From a virus, in the IMG/VR virus record IMGVR_UViG_3300002835_000115, positions 1 through 64,000 of that record: a DNA stretch of 64,000 bases; one strand, 5' to 3'. The notes under the pieces were generated by a model, which made no database searches, was not told the DNA's origin, and worked only from the letters and a program-made list of their open reading frames with translations. The position numbers and the translations under genes are program-made. Below, piece by piece: positions 54,004-62,739 of the stretch (positions are counted from its first letter, which is position 1; each line of letters opens with the position of its first letter).

Positions 54004-55311
54004 TTAGCTGGTGCCTGGAGGTGCAAAATCTGGCACAGATATCTTGCTGTTGCCAATGACTTTTTTCACTGCTTCATTCAAATTAGATCGATTCACAGTG
54101 TTGGTAAATCCTTTGGCCACTTGTACCCCTGATTCTAATGGGTTGCCGCCGGAATCTCCAAAACCGCCAAATCCACCAAATCCACCAAATCCACCAAATC
54201 CACCACTTAGTAATCCACCAATGCCACCACCACTTAGTAATTCACCAATACCACCACCACCACTTAGTAGTCCACCAATGCCACCACCACTTAGTAGTCC
54301 ACCAATGCCACCACCACTTAGTAGTCCACTAAATGACTGTGCAAATTCTGCTGATTTGGCAAAATTGGTCATATCGCCGACTATTCCACTAATGCCACCA
54401 CCACTTAGTAGTCCACCAATGCCACCACCACTTAGTAGTCCACCAATGCCACCACCAATGCCACCACCACTAACTAAACTGCTTATTCCGCTACCTATTC
54501 CACCGTCACTTACTAGTGACCCCAATGATCCCAACGATCCTATTGACGGTGCGGTTTTGAGCCATTCTGTTGCATTGCCTAGGCCAAATTTTGTAGAGAT
54601 GTTCAACAACGGACCCAGTTGCGATGCTGCTTCTGTGCCGCTGATTACTCCTATTTGTTTGAGTTGGTCAAAGTTCACATTCATTAGTCCTTGTTGTACT
54701 GTGGTTTGCAAACGTTCGTTGCCTAGTACAGAAGTTAAATCTGTAGCGCCTAACTTGCCCGTCCAACTGGTAGGGCTCGACAAGATGCTTGTAAATTTGC
54801 TGGGATCCAGGTTGATTTGTTCAGCCAGCCCTGGTTTGATCAAGCCTGACAATTGCAACTGATCAGCATTAAGGCCAAACTTACCAAGCCCTTTGAAATC
54901 AGTGATTGCTGACGCTGCTTGTCCAACTGACACACCAGTTTGTGCTATTAGACCTTGTATTTGTGTAGTATCAATTGTGCCAATGCTCTGTTGACCTATG
55001 GTTGTTTTGATAAAGTCACTTACTCCTATTGGATTAGGAATGGGTAATCCTCTTAGGTCTGGAAGATTAATTATATTACCTAGTTGTAGGGCCTGTGCAA
55101 ATGATGCTGGTCCTATTTGCGCTATAGCCGATGACAAGCCACCTGTGGCTTGTGTAACTGCATTCACTAGACCGCCCACCGGGATTCCTACTAATCCGCC
55201 GGTGTTGATTTGTTGATCAAATACTGCTTTAGCCTGCTCCACAGTGGCACCCGATGGACCGTCTACATCATATACTTCACCGTTTGGTCCTGTGAATGAA
55301 AATTTACTCAT
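54004..55311 (-). CDS. Baseplate/tail-associated protein with Gly-Gly-Ile-Gly repeats, 435 aa
   Basis: The N-terminal 40 residues (FSFTGPNGEVYDVDGPSGAT, VEQAKAVFDQQINTG) form a small domain that I associate with large phage tail or hub proteins, 'GATxEQAxAxFxQQ'. The central portion is hydrophobic and helical. Residues ~270-385 are low-complexity, built from a nine-residue unit GGIGGLLSG repeated many times, followed by an FGG FGG tract. The end, NEAVKKVIGNSKISVPDFAP, is again ordinary. Location between gp5 and gp25 points to the baseplate. The 3-4 base overlap at its start links it to the gp5-like gene. Confidence 0.75.
   Translation of the reverse strand: MSKFSFTGPNGEVYDVDGPSGATVEQAKAVFDQQINTGGLVGIPVGGLVNAVTQATGGLSSAIAQIGPASFAQALQLGNIINLPDLRGLPIPNPIGVSDFIKTTIGQQSIGTIDTTQIQGLIAQTGVSVGQAASAITDFKGLGKFGLNADQLQLSGLIKPGLAEQINLDPSKFTSILSSPTSWTGKLGATDLTSVLGNERLQTTVQQGLMNVNFDQLKQIGVISGTEAASQLGPLLNISTKFGLGNATEWLKTAPSIGSLGSLGSLVSDGGIGSGISSLVSGGGIGGGIGGLLSGGGIGGLLSGGGISGIVGDMTNFAKSAEFAQSFSGLLSGGGIGGLLSGGGIGGLLSGGGGIGELLSGGGIGGLLSGGFGGFGGFGGFGGFGDSGGNPLESGVQVAKGFTNTVNRSNLNEAVKKVIGNSKISVPDFAPPGTS
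54150..54480. repeat. Tandem short repeat region coding for GGIGGLLSG units
   Basis: On the + strand the unit is about CCACCACTTAGTAGTCCACC with AATG, roughly 27 bases, seen in several near-identical copies (around 54200-54330 and 54390-54470). A nine-base CCACCAAAT tract lies at the left end (54162-54205). The unit is in frame in the 435-aa gene. Copy number is likely to vary by slippage. Confidence 0.85.
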
Positions 55312-56822
55312 GATTTTCTAACTATGCCCCAGCTGGAAGGAACTGGTTCAGCGTCTGGCGGTGGAGTAGGAGTTCCTTCAGTTAAACTCACGCTGACAGC
55401 TACACCCTGATTATGGTACGGATACGGTTCATGTGTTGGGGCGCGAGTAACAATACTTGTTAGTCCATTGGGTTTTACTTGCCAGCCGGTGGAATTATTA
55501 AAGGTAGTATCATCCAAGATTGTTTTAGGATACAGTTTAGGGGTTTTCACTGACGTTGCTGGTAACCCGTTGAGATCTATCCTTGCTGCACTAAATCTCA
55601 ACGATGTGCCACCAGATATTGATGCAGTTGTTTTACCTTGCAAAGCCAATGATCCGTTAGCTTTTATTCCTACTGTGGACTGACCATAAATGACCATGGC
55701 TTCTTGGCTGGCTATGTTCATGGTAGTCACAGCACCAATATTAGTGGCTGCATTTGATTTCAGATTGATATTGCCACCAGCAAACATATTGATATCTTTG
55801 TCAGCATGTAAATTGATAGTTCCTTGAGTTCTTACGTTTACACTGTTGGTTGAAAAAATATCTACTGTGCCTTCGGACCCTAGTTCAATCCAGGTTTGTC
55901 CATTGGAATGAATGAACTGAAAAAAGTTTTCAGAATCATTCATCATGATCTGATGACCCTTGGCAGTTCGTAGTCTAAGCAAGGCATTGTTGCCGTCTAG
56001 ATCGCCATCATCCATGACCAGTGTGTGCCCACCTTTGCGGCCTATCACTTTAACATCTTGCGGTTTGAGAGATCCAGAATTAAGTTGTTTTCGTATGGTA
56101 TTGGGGTCTGCACCACTCTGATAGATAGGCTGGCCGGGTGTGCTAATTCCATACACTGTGCTAGGGCTTTCTCGTTGTGCATTTGAAATAATAGGACCAC
56201 GTTCAGGATCTTTGTTCAGTCCTTGCTGAAAAAATATAGCTGCTTGAAAACTATGCACAGGCTTGGGTTGATCAAAGAATCGTGGATTTTTGTTAATTTC
56301 TTTGTTGGCAGAGTTGATTTCGGTAACAGGCAACTGAGGTGCATTGGCAAAATATTCTGCTTGTGACTTGTTTTGTGTGACATACTCACCTGACTTGGCA
56401 GCGCCAATGGCTGGCAGCATATGATTCAAGCTGTCTTCAATTATTGACCCAATATAGTAACCTTTGTCAGGATCACCTTCAACAAAAAAACACATAACAG
56501 ATGTACCAATATCCGGTGGAGTAAACCACATGCCGTAACTTTGTTGATTTCCAGGGTATGTGCCTACACCTGCACTGGTGCTGGTTTTTTCTGTGGCTCC
56601 ATAGAAGGGTGACAAATATCTTACCCAACGCCAGGTTTCAGGATTGGTGCTGGGTCGACCGCTGGCAAACTGTTCAATGAAAACCTGCAAGCGACCAGTT
56701 CGTGTAAGGTCCACAGTGTTTACAATACGACCAACAAATGGCCCCATTTCTGCAGGTGTGCCACCACGATCAAATTTATAATTGGGTGCGCTGCCCGATT
56801 GTTGGGTATTATTTTGTGCCAT
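55308..56822 (-). CDS. 5: gp5-like baseplate hub/spike protein without lysozyme domain
   Basis: The N-terminus is a gp5/VgrG OB-fold: GPFVGRIVNTVDLTRTGRLQ, VFIEQFAS, RYLSPFYG, MWFTPPDIGTSVMCFFVEGD, PDKGYYIGSI. A linker follows (~150-260), then GHTLVMDDGDLDGNNALLRL and a repeated spike-type stretch (INLHADKDINMFAGGNINLK; TMNIASQEAMVIYGQST) that should form the triangular beta-helix needle. Unlike T4 gp5 no lysozyme domain with E-x8-D/C-x5-T lies between OB fold and needle. At the tail tip it would puncture the outer membrane. Overlaps the 435-aa gene as a short stop/start overlap. Confidence 0.87.
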   Translation of the reverse strand: MAQNNTQQSGSAPNYKFDRGGTPAEMGPFVGRIVNTVDLTRTGRLQVFIEQFASGRPSTNPETWRWVRYLSPFYGATEKTSTSAGVGTYPGNQQSYGMWFTPPDIGTSVMCFFVEGDPDKGYYIGSIIEDSLNHMLPAIGAAKSGEYVTQNKSQAEYFANAPQLPVTEINSANKEINKNPRFFDQPKPVHSFQAAIFFQQGLNKDPERGPIISNAQRESPSTVYGISTPGQPIYQSGADPNTIRKQLNSGSLKPQDVKVIGRKGGHTLVMDDGDLDGNNALLRLRTAKGHQIMMNDSENFFQFIHSNGQTWIELGSEGTVDIFSTNSVNVRTQGTINLHADKDINMFAGGNINLKSNAATNIGAVTTMNIASQEAMVIYGQSTVGIKANGSLALQGKTTASISGGTSLRFSAARIDLNGLPATSVKTPKLYPKTILDDTTFNNSTGWQVKPNGLTSIVTRAPTHEPYPYHNQGVAVSVSLTEGTPTPPPDAEPVPSSWGIVRKS

Positions 56823-56831
56823 AAGTGTCCT

Positions 56832-58493
56832 TTAGGTTCCTTGATCGTCGTTTACTACACCTTGAGACGGATTCGGCGATAGATCGAATCCGCCAAGTCT
56901 GTTTTCTCCAGGTTTTCCAGAAAGAACAGGTGGCGGTTGAAATTCTGTGTTTGGAATATCTGCACCATCTACACTGGCAGGTTTTGCCGGCACTGGTTGT
57001 GCTCCTGAAACTGATGTGATAGAAACTGGCGTAGGTGCAGGCGATGTGTATTCTGTAACAGCCTGCAACGCCCGAGCAGAACCTGCTTGCAACACTTTTG
57101 ATGTTGATTGTATTATTTGGTTGACAGGCGATACATTATTGGTTGCCGCTATTATGCCGGCGATCCCTGAGGTTTTTGCTGTGGTTGTTGGCGGAGTAGT
57201 GTTTCTTCCAGCATCAGCTGCTTTGGTAGAAAAAGTATTTTCTACCCGAGCCCCTTCAAGTTCCTGAGTAAATTTTCCTCCACGAAATATACTTTTGCTG
57301 GTAGTGGCCATGTATGTGACAGTTTGTTGCGCCAGTCCTGGTTTGCCCTGGATGCGATCTGCAAAATTATTATTTTTTCCTGTGTCCATGATTCCTGTGC
57401 TGAGATCATAGTCCCTGGGCCGATTCCATGCAAATTCAAAGTATGCGCCCGATGCACTTACATTTATAGTGCCATCAGCTTCAAAAGGTGCTGAGACAAA
57501 CTTTCCTGGTTGCATGGCCTTGGGAGAAGGAATCCAGGCAGGATCTCCTACGATTACCAATCTAATGTCGGCCTGATCAGCTGAATATAGATAATCGGCT
57601 GCATTGGCACCGGGCTCGAATGTCTTGCTATCACCGCCTTGACGTGCCTGACCGCTGGCTGGCATTGGTCGTTTTTTTGAAAGTGATTCGCTATTTTGTC
57701 CAGTTTGTGATGATTGCGTAGCAGAGGCTATCGAAACATCACTGGTGATAGCCTGTGTCCATAAGTGGTTGAATGCCTGTTCAAATTGCAATACCTGAGT
57801 GTTTTGTCCAGTAAACCAATAGTTATAAACCTTATGCACTCCTCTGAATTCTCCACTTTCAAAATATTCACTGATCACTGGCGTTTGAAACGGCGATATG
57901 GTATAAATCATTTTGTACGCAAAATCGTTTTGTTTTGAATCATATTTCAATTGCTGTGCTTCACAACTGATATCAAACCAGGCAAATCTCTGAGGCGGGC
58001 CATTATCGTTCCAGGTGTAGGTATCTGGATTCCAGGTAACTTTTTGTTGAGCAGTAATATAACTGCTGCTGCGTAACACTGTGTCAATAAATTGCACAAT
58101 CTGTTGTCCTGCTGTGGCAGACTTTTGACGCACAGTAGTGTTAATGCTTTGTTTTTCACTCAGCAGTTGATCTGCTGCTGTTGCTGTAGCTGAACCGCCT
58201 ACTAGGCTTTTGTCGAAATAGTCGCCTGGAGGAACAAGGCTGGCATTTTCTAGTATGGGATCAGCAAATTTAATTTCATAAACGTCTGGTATAAATCCAC
58301 TGCGTTTGGCCTGCTCTGCATAGTAAGCATTTAGTGCCGCACATAGACCGCTGCCAAGTGTGGTAGCACCAGGTTTAGGCGCTGCATCGGCCTTGGGAGG
58401 GGCACCAACACCGCCAACTGCATTTTCGCCTGGTTTGGTTTGTGGTACGTTGTCAGTTGCTGATATTATTCGAGGGATTGCGTTAGTAGCCAT
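56832..58493 (-). CDS. Baseplate hub-type structural protein, 553 aa
   Basis: N-terminal proline/alanine-rich leader, then LCAALNAYYAEQAKRSGFIP and VYEIKFADPILENASLVPPG. The middle has FAYKMIYTISPFQTPVISEY, FESGEFRGVHKVYNYWFTGQ, LQFEQAFNHLWTQAI and DIRLVIVGDPAWIPSPKAMQ, a set I recognise from hub-region proteins of large T4-like phages. The end is low-complexity. It lies between the 512-aa gene and gp5 and may replace gp27 in forming the hub collar. Function is inferred from location and pattern. Confidence 0.72.
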   Translation of the reverse strand: MATNAIPRIISATDNVPQTKPGENAVGGVGAPPKADAAPKPGATTLGSGLCAALNAYYAEQAKRSGFIPDVYEIKFADPILENASLVPPGDYFDKSLVGGSATATAADQLLSEKQSINTTVRQKSATAGQQIVQFIDTVLRSSSYITAQQKVTWNPDTYTWNDNGPPQRFAWFDISCEAQQLKYDSKQNDFAYKMIYTISPFQTPVISEYFESGEFRGVHKVYNYWFTGQNTQVLQFEQAFNHLWTQAITSDVSIASATQSSQTGQNSESLSKKRPMPASGQARQGGDSKTFEPGANAADYLYSADQADIRLVIVGDPAWIPSPKAMQPGKFVSAPFEADGTINVSASGAYFEFAWNRPRDYDLSTGIMDTGKNNNFADRIQGKPGLAQQTVTYMATTSKSIFRGGKFTQELEGARVENTFSTKAADAGRNTTPPTTTAKTSGIAGIIAATNNVSPVNQIIQSTSKVLQAGSARALQAVTEYTSPAPTPVSITSVSGAQPVPAKPASVDGADIPNTEFQPPPVLSGKPGENRLGGFDLSPNPSQGVVNDDQGT

Positions 58494-58494
58494 A

Positions 58495-60033
58495 TTATTG
58501 TCCGGCCTCTAAAAGTGCTTGTGCTCGTTGTTGAGGATCTTGTACAGTGTTACTGCCCGGTGGCGATGATTCTATAGGAACACCAAGTCTGGTTTCGTCT
58601 CCTGCTGCCTGGCTTGCTGTTTGTTGTATCACAGTACCAACCAATATGTCCTTGACTGTGCTGCCTTGGAACTGAAAATTCTGTGGTATGCTGCCACGAT
58701 TGGTACTTTTGCCAGTGATATCGCCAGGGCTTGCTCCTTTGATGGTGTATTCAACCAACTTGTTTGCCACTCGAAATTCAAGTTCAGTGATAATAAAAGG
58801 CACAAACTTTTCAATTGCTGCACGATTATCTGTGCTGCCAGTTTTTCGTGCAATAGGTTGTACAAGATTGCCATTGATGTCGTAGCCATAAAATCTTATG
58901 GCCATACAATATTGTGCCGCTGCGTAGTTTACAGGAGTTCCTGGCTTGGTTATATTTTTAGTTTCATATAAATCTCTAACAGCTTTTATTAAATTGCTCA
59001 ACAGTGTGATTCCATTGGGCTCAGTTACTGTAAAACTCAAGTCCGTAAGTTTTGCTGCACCGCCGCTGCCTATAGAGCTGCCATACGCAGTGGTGAGTTC
59101 AAAATTGTCAAGATAATAATCCAACGGAAAGAACGGACTGCGACCAGTGCCCACACTGGTTGCACCGGTAGGTGTCTGTGTTGTAACACCTGCGCCACCA
59201 CTTTGTGCCAACAAATAGTAGCCATTTAATGTTTTCTTTGGAGATTTCATTAGTGCGGTGTATGTGTCAGGATCCATTAAATACCAACTTAGACTATATG
59301 TATAGCTGGCATACTGATCTAGTACATTGTCTTGTGCCACAATGGCATTGGAGGCACCGCCATACAATTCATCCAGTCTATTACGAACCGCTGCGGTGCC
59401 GTTGACACCAGCAGCATCATCGCTACGAGCTCCTACCCCGCCTTGTTTAGCGTTGTTTACAGGAGTGGCTCCGGGCACTGCTCCTGAACCTTGTAATTGA
59501 TTGAATTCTGCTCGCTGCGCAGGATCCAGGAATGTAGAAGATGGCGGAGATGGTAACGGGCCGCTTGCCGGAGGAGAAGATGTGGATTGACTATTGTTGT
59601 ATGTAACCGTGGTTGCATCAGTGCCCGAGTCAACATCTCCTGTTTCTGTGGTCGGTGGTGGGTCAGCATTGGTTGGACCTGCTGTGGTTTTTTCAACTAT
59701 TCTGCCATCAAACGTTTCAACCTGCTGAGGAGGAACAGGATTGCTTGAACTGGCACGGTCGTCCCGTGCAGTTTGTGCGGCTCTGGTGGTATCGGCTGAA
59801 CTACTGGGTGGATTTATTCCAGCGGTAAGAGATTCAAATGAAGGTATATCGTCAGGTGAAATAAGATTGAAATTGATACCAGCCGGGGCATTGATGGCTC
59901 TGCCAACTTGCAATCCAGTCCGTATTTCTGCTATAGAAATTGCAGTGCGATATGCTTGCCGATCTTGGATAGAAGAATTCCAAGATTGATAAAATGCTGC
60001 TAGAAACTGCGAGATCTGATCCTGAGTGGCCAT
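58495..60033 (-). CDS. Baseplate/tail structural protein, 512 aa
   Basis: N-terminal helical segment (DQISQFLAAFYQSWNSSIQD, RQAYRTAISIAEIRTG), a Pro/Ser/Thr-rich low-complexity linker (~75-200), then a structured region: NVLDQYASYTYSLSWYLMDP, DTYTALMKSPKKTLNGYYLL, AQSGG, FFPLDYYLDNFELTTAYGSS and YCMAIRFYGYDINGNLVQPI. The 'N-x-L-D-x-Y-x-S-Y-T-Y' start is a recurring feature of virion proteins in large environmental myoviruses from memory. It lies one base upstream of the 553-aa gene, likely its hub partner. Confidence 0.72.
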   Translation of the reverse strand: MATQDQISQFLAAFYQSWNSSIQDRQAYRTAISIAEIRTGLQVGRAINAPAGINFNLISPDDIPSFESLTAGINPPSSSADTTRAAQTARDDRASSSNPVPPQQVETFDGRIVEKTTAGPTNADPPPTTETGDVDSGTDATTVTYNNSQSTSSPPASGPLPSPPSSTFLDPAQRAEFNQLQGSGAVPGATPVNNAKQGGVGARSDDAAGVNGTAAVRNRLDELYGGASNAIVAQDNVLDQYASYTYSLSWYLMDPDTYTALMKSPKKTLNGYYLLAQSGGAGVTTQTPTGATSVGTGRSPFFPLDYYLDNFELTTAYGSSIGSGGAAKLTDLSFTVTEPNGITLLSNLIKAVRDLYETKNITKPGTPVNYAAAQYCMAIRFYGYDINGNLVQPIARKTGSTDNRAAIEKFVPFIITELEFRVANKLVEYTIKGASPGDITGKSTNRGSIPQNFQFQGSTVKDILVGTVIQQTASQAAGDETRLGVPIESSPPGSNTVQDPQQRAQALLEAGQ

Positions 60034-60035
60034 GC

Positions 60036-60335
60036 TTAGAATCCTAACACGCTGCGTAATGTGGTAATTTTTGGCAGATAAATTTGTACACCGGCCTTAA
60101 AGTCCAGGGGAGGTGCAGTCAGAGTATTGGGATTGCGTTGATAAAACACCCACCACAACTCTGGTGTGTCGTACAAGTCAAATGCCAGGAGATCTGGTCT
60201 ATACTGATACGTGGTGTTGATCAGCATGACACGATCATCAGTTTCTTTGGGAATGGGACGATTGGTCATGGTGTCCAGAAAGAACTGACTATAGCCAGTG
60301 GCATAGTATGCGCTGGTTGAATCATAAGTGGCCAT
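60036..60335 (-). CDS. 53: Baseplate wedge protein gp53
   Basis: A 99-residue protein with the gp53/LysM-like core: INTTYQYRPDLLAFDLYDTP, ELWWVFYQRNPNTL and PPLDFKAGVQIYLPKI. T4 gp53 is longer (196 aa), while short LysM-like versions are common in environmental T4-like phages. It clamps adjacent wedges to assemble the hexagonal baseplate. Start in TAATG overlap with the 462-aa gene, and the neighbour order fits a baseplate operon. Confidence 0.85.
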   Translation of the reverse strand: MATYDSTSAYYATGYSQFFLDTMTNRPIPKETDDRVMLINTTYQYRPDLLAFDLYDTPELWWVFYQRNPNTLTAPPLDFKAGVQIYLPKITTLRSVLGF

Positions 60336-61723
60336 TACCAGAACCCTCCTTTGATTAGATCACCGTTGGCAAATCCCTTGACACTGAACTGTTGGCTGAC
60401 CTGCGATCTAGTTTGTATTGGCAACAATACCAAGCTGATTTCAAGTTTTGTGGGCACATAGGTTGGTTCATTTTTTCCCAGGGTGGCCGGAGCGTCTGGA
60501 CTGGACATTGCTCCTTTGCTTATGCCTTGACTGGAGAAAAGATTTGCCAGTCGATTGACTGCACTGGAGATAGGATTTGTGGGCAAGTCTTGTCGGTCTC
60601 TGCGTGACAACAGATTGGTTCCGTTGACATTGGTACTTCTGGCCCGTATATAATCAACATCGGCTGGCAGGCTGTATTGAAAACTGCTGACCACACAAGG
60701 ATGCGCTGAAAACTGATACTGCCCCAAGCCTGTCAAGAACACCAAAGGAGGTGGTGCACCTCGTTCTGCATCTTGCCCATAGAACATTTTTGTCACTGAT
60801 CTAAAAAAGTGTATCACTGCCAACATGTAATCTGCTTCAGCAGAATCTTGTGCTGTGAATGTGGCTGACATATTTACTGCATCAGTATAGCTTGACTGGT
60901 AGAAATAGCCCTTGTAGTTTGAGTGAGTGAGTGCGTATGGGGAATACTCAGCCTTGTAGTTGATCTCAATCTTGGGTGTGTAGGGAAATATTACTCCACC
61001 TGTTTTGGCCAAAGGAGCCAGTATTCCTGGAGGACTTGCATTGTACAAATAGGTGGCACTGGGAGCCAGGCTGAGTCTAACACGCCAGTCCCCGTTGTTG
61101 GTCATCTTGCGTTGTGCTTCCAGCGTGGCTTGACGCTGTGCCAACAGAGTGCCTGCCTGTTGTTTGGCAGCCGCTGCTATGGCCTGATCATTGGTGAAAG
61201 TGCCCAGACTGGGCAAGGCCACATTGGTGTTGGGTGGGATCAACTCTGGAAATATATCTACAGGAGTAGCAGAGGTTGTGGGTTGTGCTGCTGCAAGTTG
61301 TCTGGCATCTTCTTGATCTTGAAGGCTTTGATCGTTTGCTGCATCAACAGGGTCGGCAGCACTGGCTGCATTGGCTTCTGCAGCGGCTTCGGCAAGAGCA
61401 GCGTCACGGGCTTCGGCCTGCTGTTGCGGATCTAGAAATGTGTTCACTGGCGTTGCAGCCTGTGCTGCTACTGCTGCATCAACTCCTGCAAATTCATCAA
61501 ATGGCGGAATCACAACTGCTGGCGGTGCAACAAATGGTTCAGCGTCAATGGTAAAGGTAGAAGTGTATCTGCCAGTGGCATCAACCACTGTGTTGGTAAA
61601 ACTGCTGATTATTACAACATCGCCGCCCAGTGATGCGGCCACTTGAGCCCGTGCACCAGCTTCGGCCAGATCCTGAGCGGTGTTGGCATCTGAGGCAGTG
61701 ACTGTGGATGAGAATGTAGACAT
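60335..61723 (-). CDS. Putative baseplate tail-tube initiator-type protein, 462 aa
   Basis: First gene of the late operon. After an Ala-rich N-terminal half (~1-190, LQDQEDARQLAAAQPTTSAT) comes DWRVRLSLAPSATYLYNASP, IFPYTPKIEINYKAEYSPYA, TFTAQDSAEADYMLAVIHFF, RSVTKMFYGQDAERGAPPPL and SFQYSLPADVDYIRARSTNV. This beta-rich unit resembles tube-like domains in large T4-like phages that I would place near gp48/gp54 (tube cap and initiator), though this is inference. It ends in TAATG coupled to gp53. A candidate late promoter lies 16-25 bases upstream. Confidence 0.7.
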   Translation of the reverse strand: MSTFSSTVTASDANTAQDLAEAGARAQVAASLGGDVVIISSFTNTVVDATGRYTSTFTIDAEPFVAPPAVVIPPFDEFAGVDAAVAAQAATPVNTFLDPQQQAEARDAALAEAAAEANAASAADPVDAANDQSLQDQEDARQLAAAQPTTSATPVDIFPELIPPNTNVALPSLGTFTNDQAIAAAAKQQAGTLLAQRQATLEAQRKMTNNGDWRVRLSLAPSATYLYNASPPGILAPLAKTGGVIFPYTPKIEINYKAEYSPYALTHSNYKGYFYQSSYTDAVNMSATFTAQDSAEADYMLAVIHFFRSVTKMFYGQDAERGAPPPLVFLTGLGQYQFSAHPCVVSSFQYSLPADVDYIRARSTNVNGTNLLSRRDRQDLPTNPISSAVNRLANLFSSQGISKGAMSSPDAPATLGKNEPTYVPTKLEISLVLLPIQTRSQVSQQFSVKGFANGDLIKGGFW

Positions 61724-61738
61724 AGTGATTCCTATATC

Positions 61739-61748
61739 TTATTTACCC
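61739..61748 (-). promoter_or_regulatory. Candidate late promoter element upstream of baseplate operon
   Basis: GGGTAAATAA on the - strand, then GATATAGGAATCACT before ATG 61723, with ATAGGA as ribosome site. Third copy of the GGTAAATAA motif in front of late genes. Confidence 0.42.
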
Positions 61749-61776
61749 AAAAAATAAACCACTCAGTTTATAAAGG

Positions 61777-61804
61777 TTGACAAAGTGGCAAAATATGTTA
61801 TACT
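61777..61804 (+). promoter_or_regulatory. Sigma-70 promoter of late sigma factor gene
   Basis: TTGACA (61777-61782), 16-bp spacer, TATACT (61799-61804), then AAGGA ahead of ATG 61831. It is divergent from the late operon; the A/T-rich inverted repeat ATAAAC/GTTTAT (61754-61771) lies between the two start regions. Confidence 0.75.
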
Positions 61805-61830
61805 AAGTAATATTTTAAGGACCTGTCTTA

Positions 61831-62739
61831 ATGGCAATCATCGCAAGGACCACACCAAAAACCAATTATCTCAACAACAGAGACATTCTCAAAGAGATTC
61901 ATTCCAGCAAAAAAAACTACTGTGCCTATAGAGATCCTGATCTAGATCACCAGTGCGATATTATTCTGCCAAGTCTGAGCAAGATCAATCAAAAAACCAT
62001 AGCGGAAGCCCGTAGAAATCGTGCTGATCGTATCAAACGTGAAACTGGTGAGATACTTGATCCAAAAAAAATACCCAACACAGACATTGTGTTTCGAATC
62101 ATGACCTGGGAACACGTACCCATGGCACCCAAGAAAATCACCAAGGCCGAAGCAAAAAAGCGCAGCAAACTAGAAGATTTATTAGAGATAGACGAAGTGG
62201 TCGAAGATCCGCTAGCTGATCTGATTGATGCACCAATGTTGGATCCCACACATATTCGAGTGAACTTTCCTCCGTTTTTTCACTATCGTATAGACGACGC
62301 CAAGGTGCCGTTCCTGGTGGGCAAGAGCCACTGGAAAGGCGATCTTGAAACCGGAGAGTTTTCCAAGGATCACGGTGACATGACTAGAAAATTGGCCATG
62401 ATGTTCATGAAACTGTGTGAACGTTATGCCACAAGATCAAACTGGAGAGGATACACCTACAATGAAGAAATGCGTGGACAAGCCTTGTTACAACTCAGTC
62501 AAATCGGACTGCAATTTGATGAATCAAAATCGCAGAATCCTTTTGCGTATTATACTGCCGCTATTACCAATAGCTTTACTCGTATCCTGAACATTGAAAA
62601 GAAAAGTCAAAACATTCGTGATGATATTCTAGAGATGAACGGACTCAACCCTAGCTGGACGCGACAGAATTCTGGCAAGCACTCAATGGCAGCCCTGAGC
62701 GGTCCGGTTACAATTACAACTTACAGTGTAGACGAATGA
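61831..62739 (+). CDS. 55: Late transcription sigma factor, gp55-like, 302 aa
   Basis: The C-terminal half carries a T4 gp55/sigma region 2-like helix pair: MFMKLCERYATRSNWRGYTY, NEEMRGQALLQLSQIGLQFD, ESKSQNPFAYYTAAITNSFT and RILNIEKKSQNIRDD (~190-265). T4 gp55 is about 185 residues; this protein has ~180 extra residues at its N-terminus (NYLNNRDILKEIHSSKKNYC; RRNRADRIKRETGEILDPKK), possibly a fused accessory domain. gp55 directs host RNA polymerase to TATAAATA-type late promoters with gp33 and the sliding clamp. Own sigma-70 promoter; ATGA overlap with the radical SAM gene downstream. Confidence 0.85.
   Translation: MAIIARTTPKTNYLNNRDILKEIHSSKKNYCAYRDPDLDHQCDIILPSLSKINQKTIAEARRNRADRIKRETGEILDPKKIPNTDIVFRIMTWEHVPMAPKKITKAEAKKRSKLEDLLEIDEVVEDPLADLIDAPMLDPTHIRVNFPPFFHYRIDDAKVPFLVGKSHWKGDLETGEFSKDHGDMTRKLAMMFMKLCERYATRSNWRGYTYNEEMRGQALLQLSQIGLQFDESKSQNPFAYYTAAITNSFTRILNIEKKSQNIRDDILEMNGLNPSWTRQNSGKHSMAALSGPVTITTYSVDE

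Noticed and set aside
54011-54862. A 283-codon proline-rich frame opposite the glycine-rich 435-aa gene
   Set aside because: Its Pro-Pro-Met-Pro pattern is simply the antisense reading of the Gly-Gly-Ile-Gly repeats; no promoter or ribosome site.
61754-61771. Inverted repeat ATAAAC/GTTTAT followed on the - strand by a T tract
   Set aside because: Only six A/T-rich pairs, and no - strand transcript is expected to enter from the right; it could be an operator but is too weak to call a terminator.
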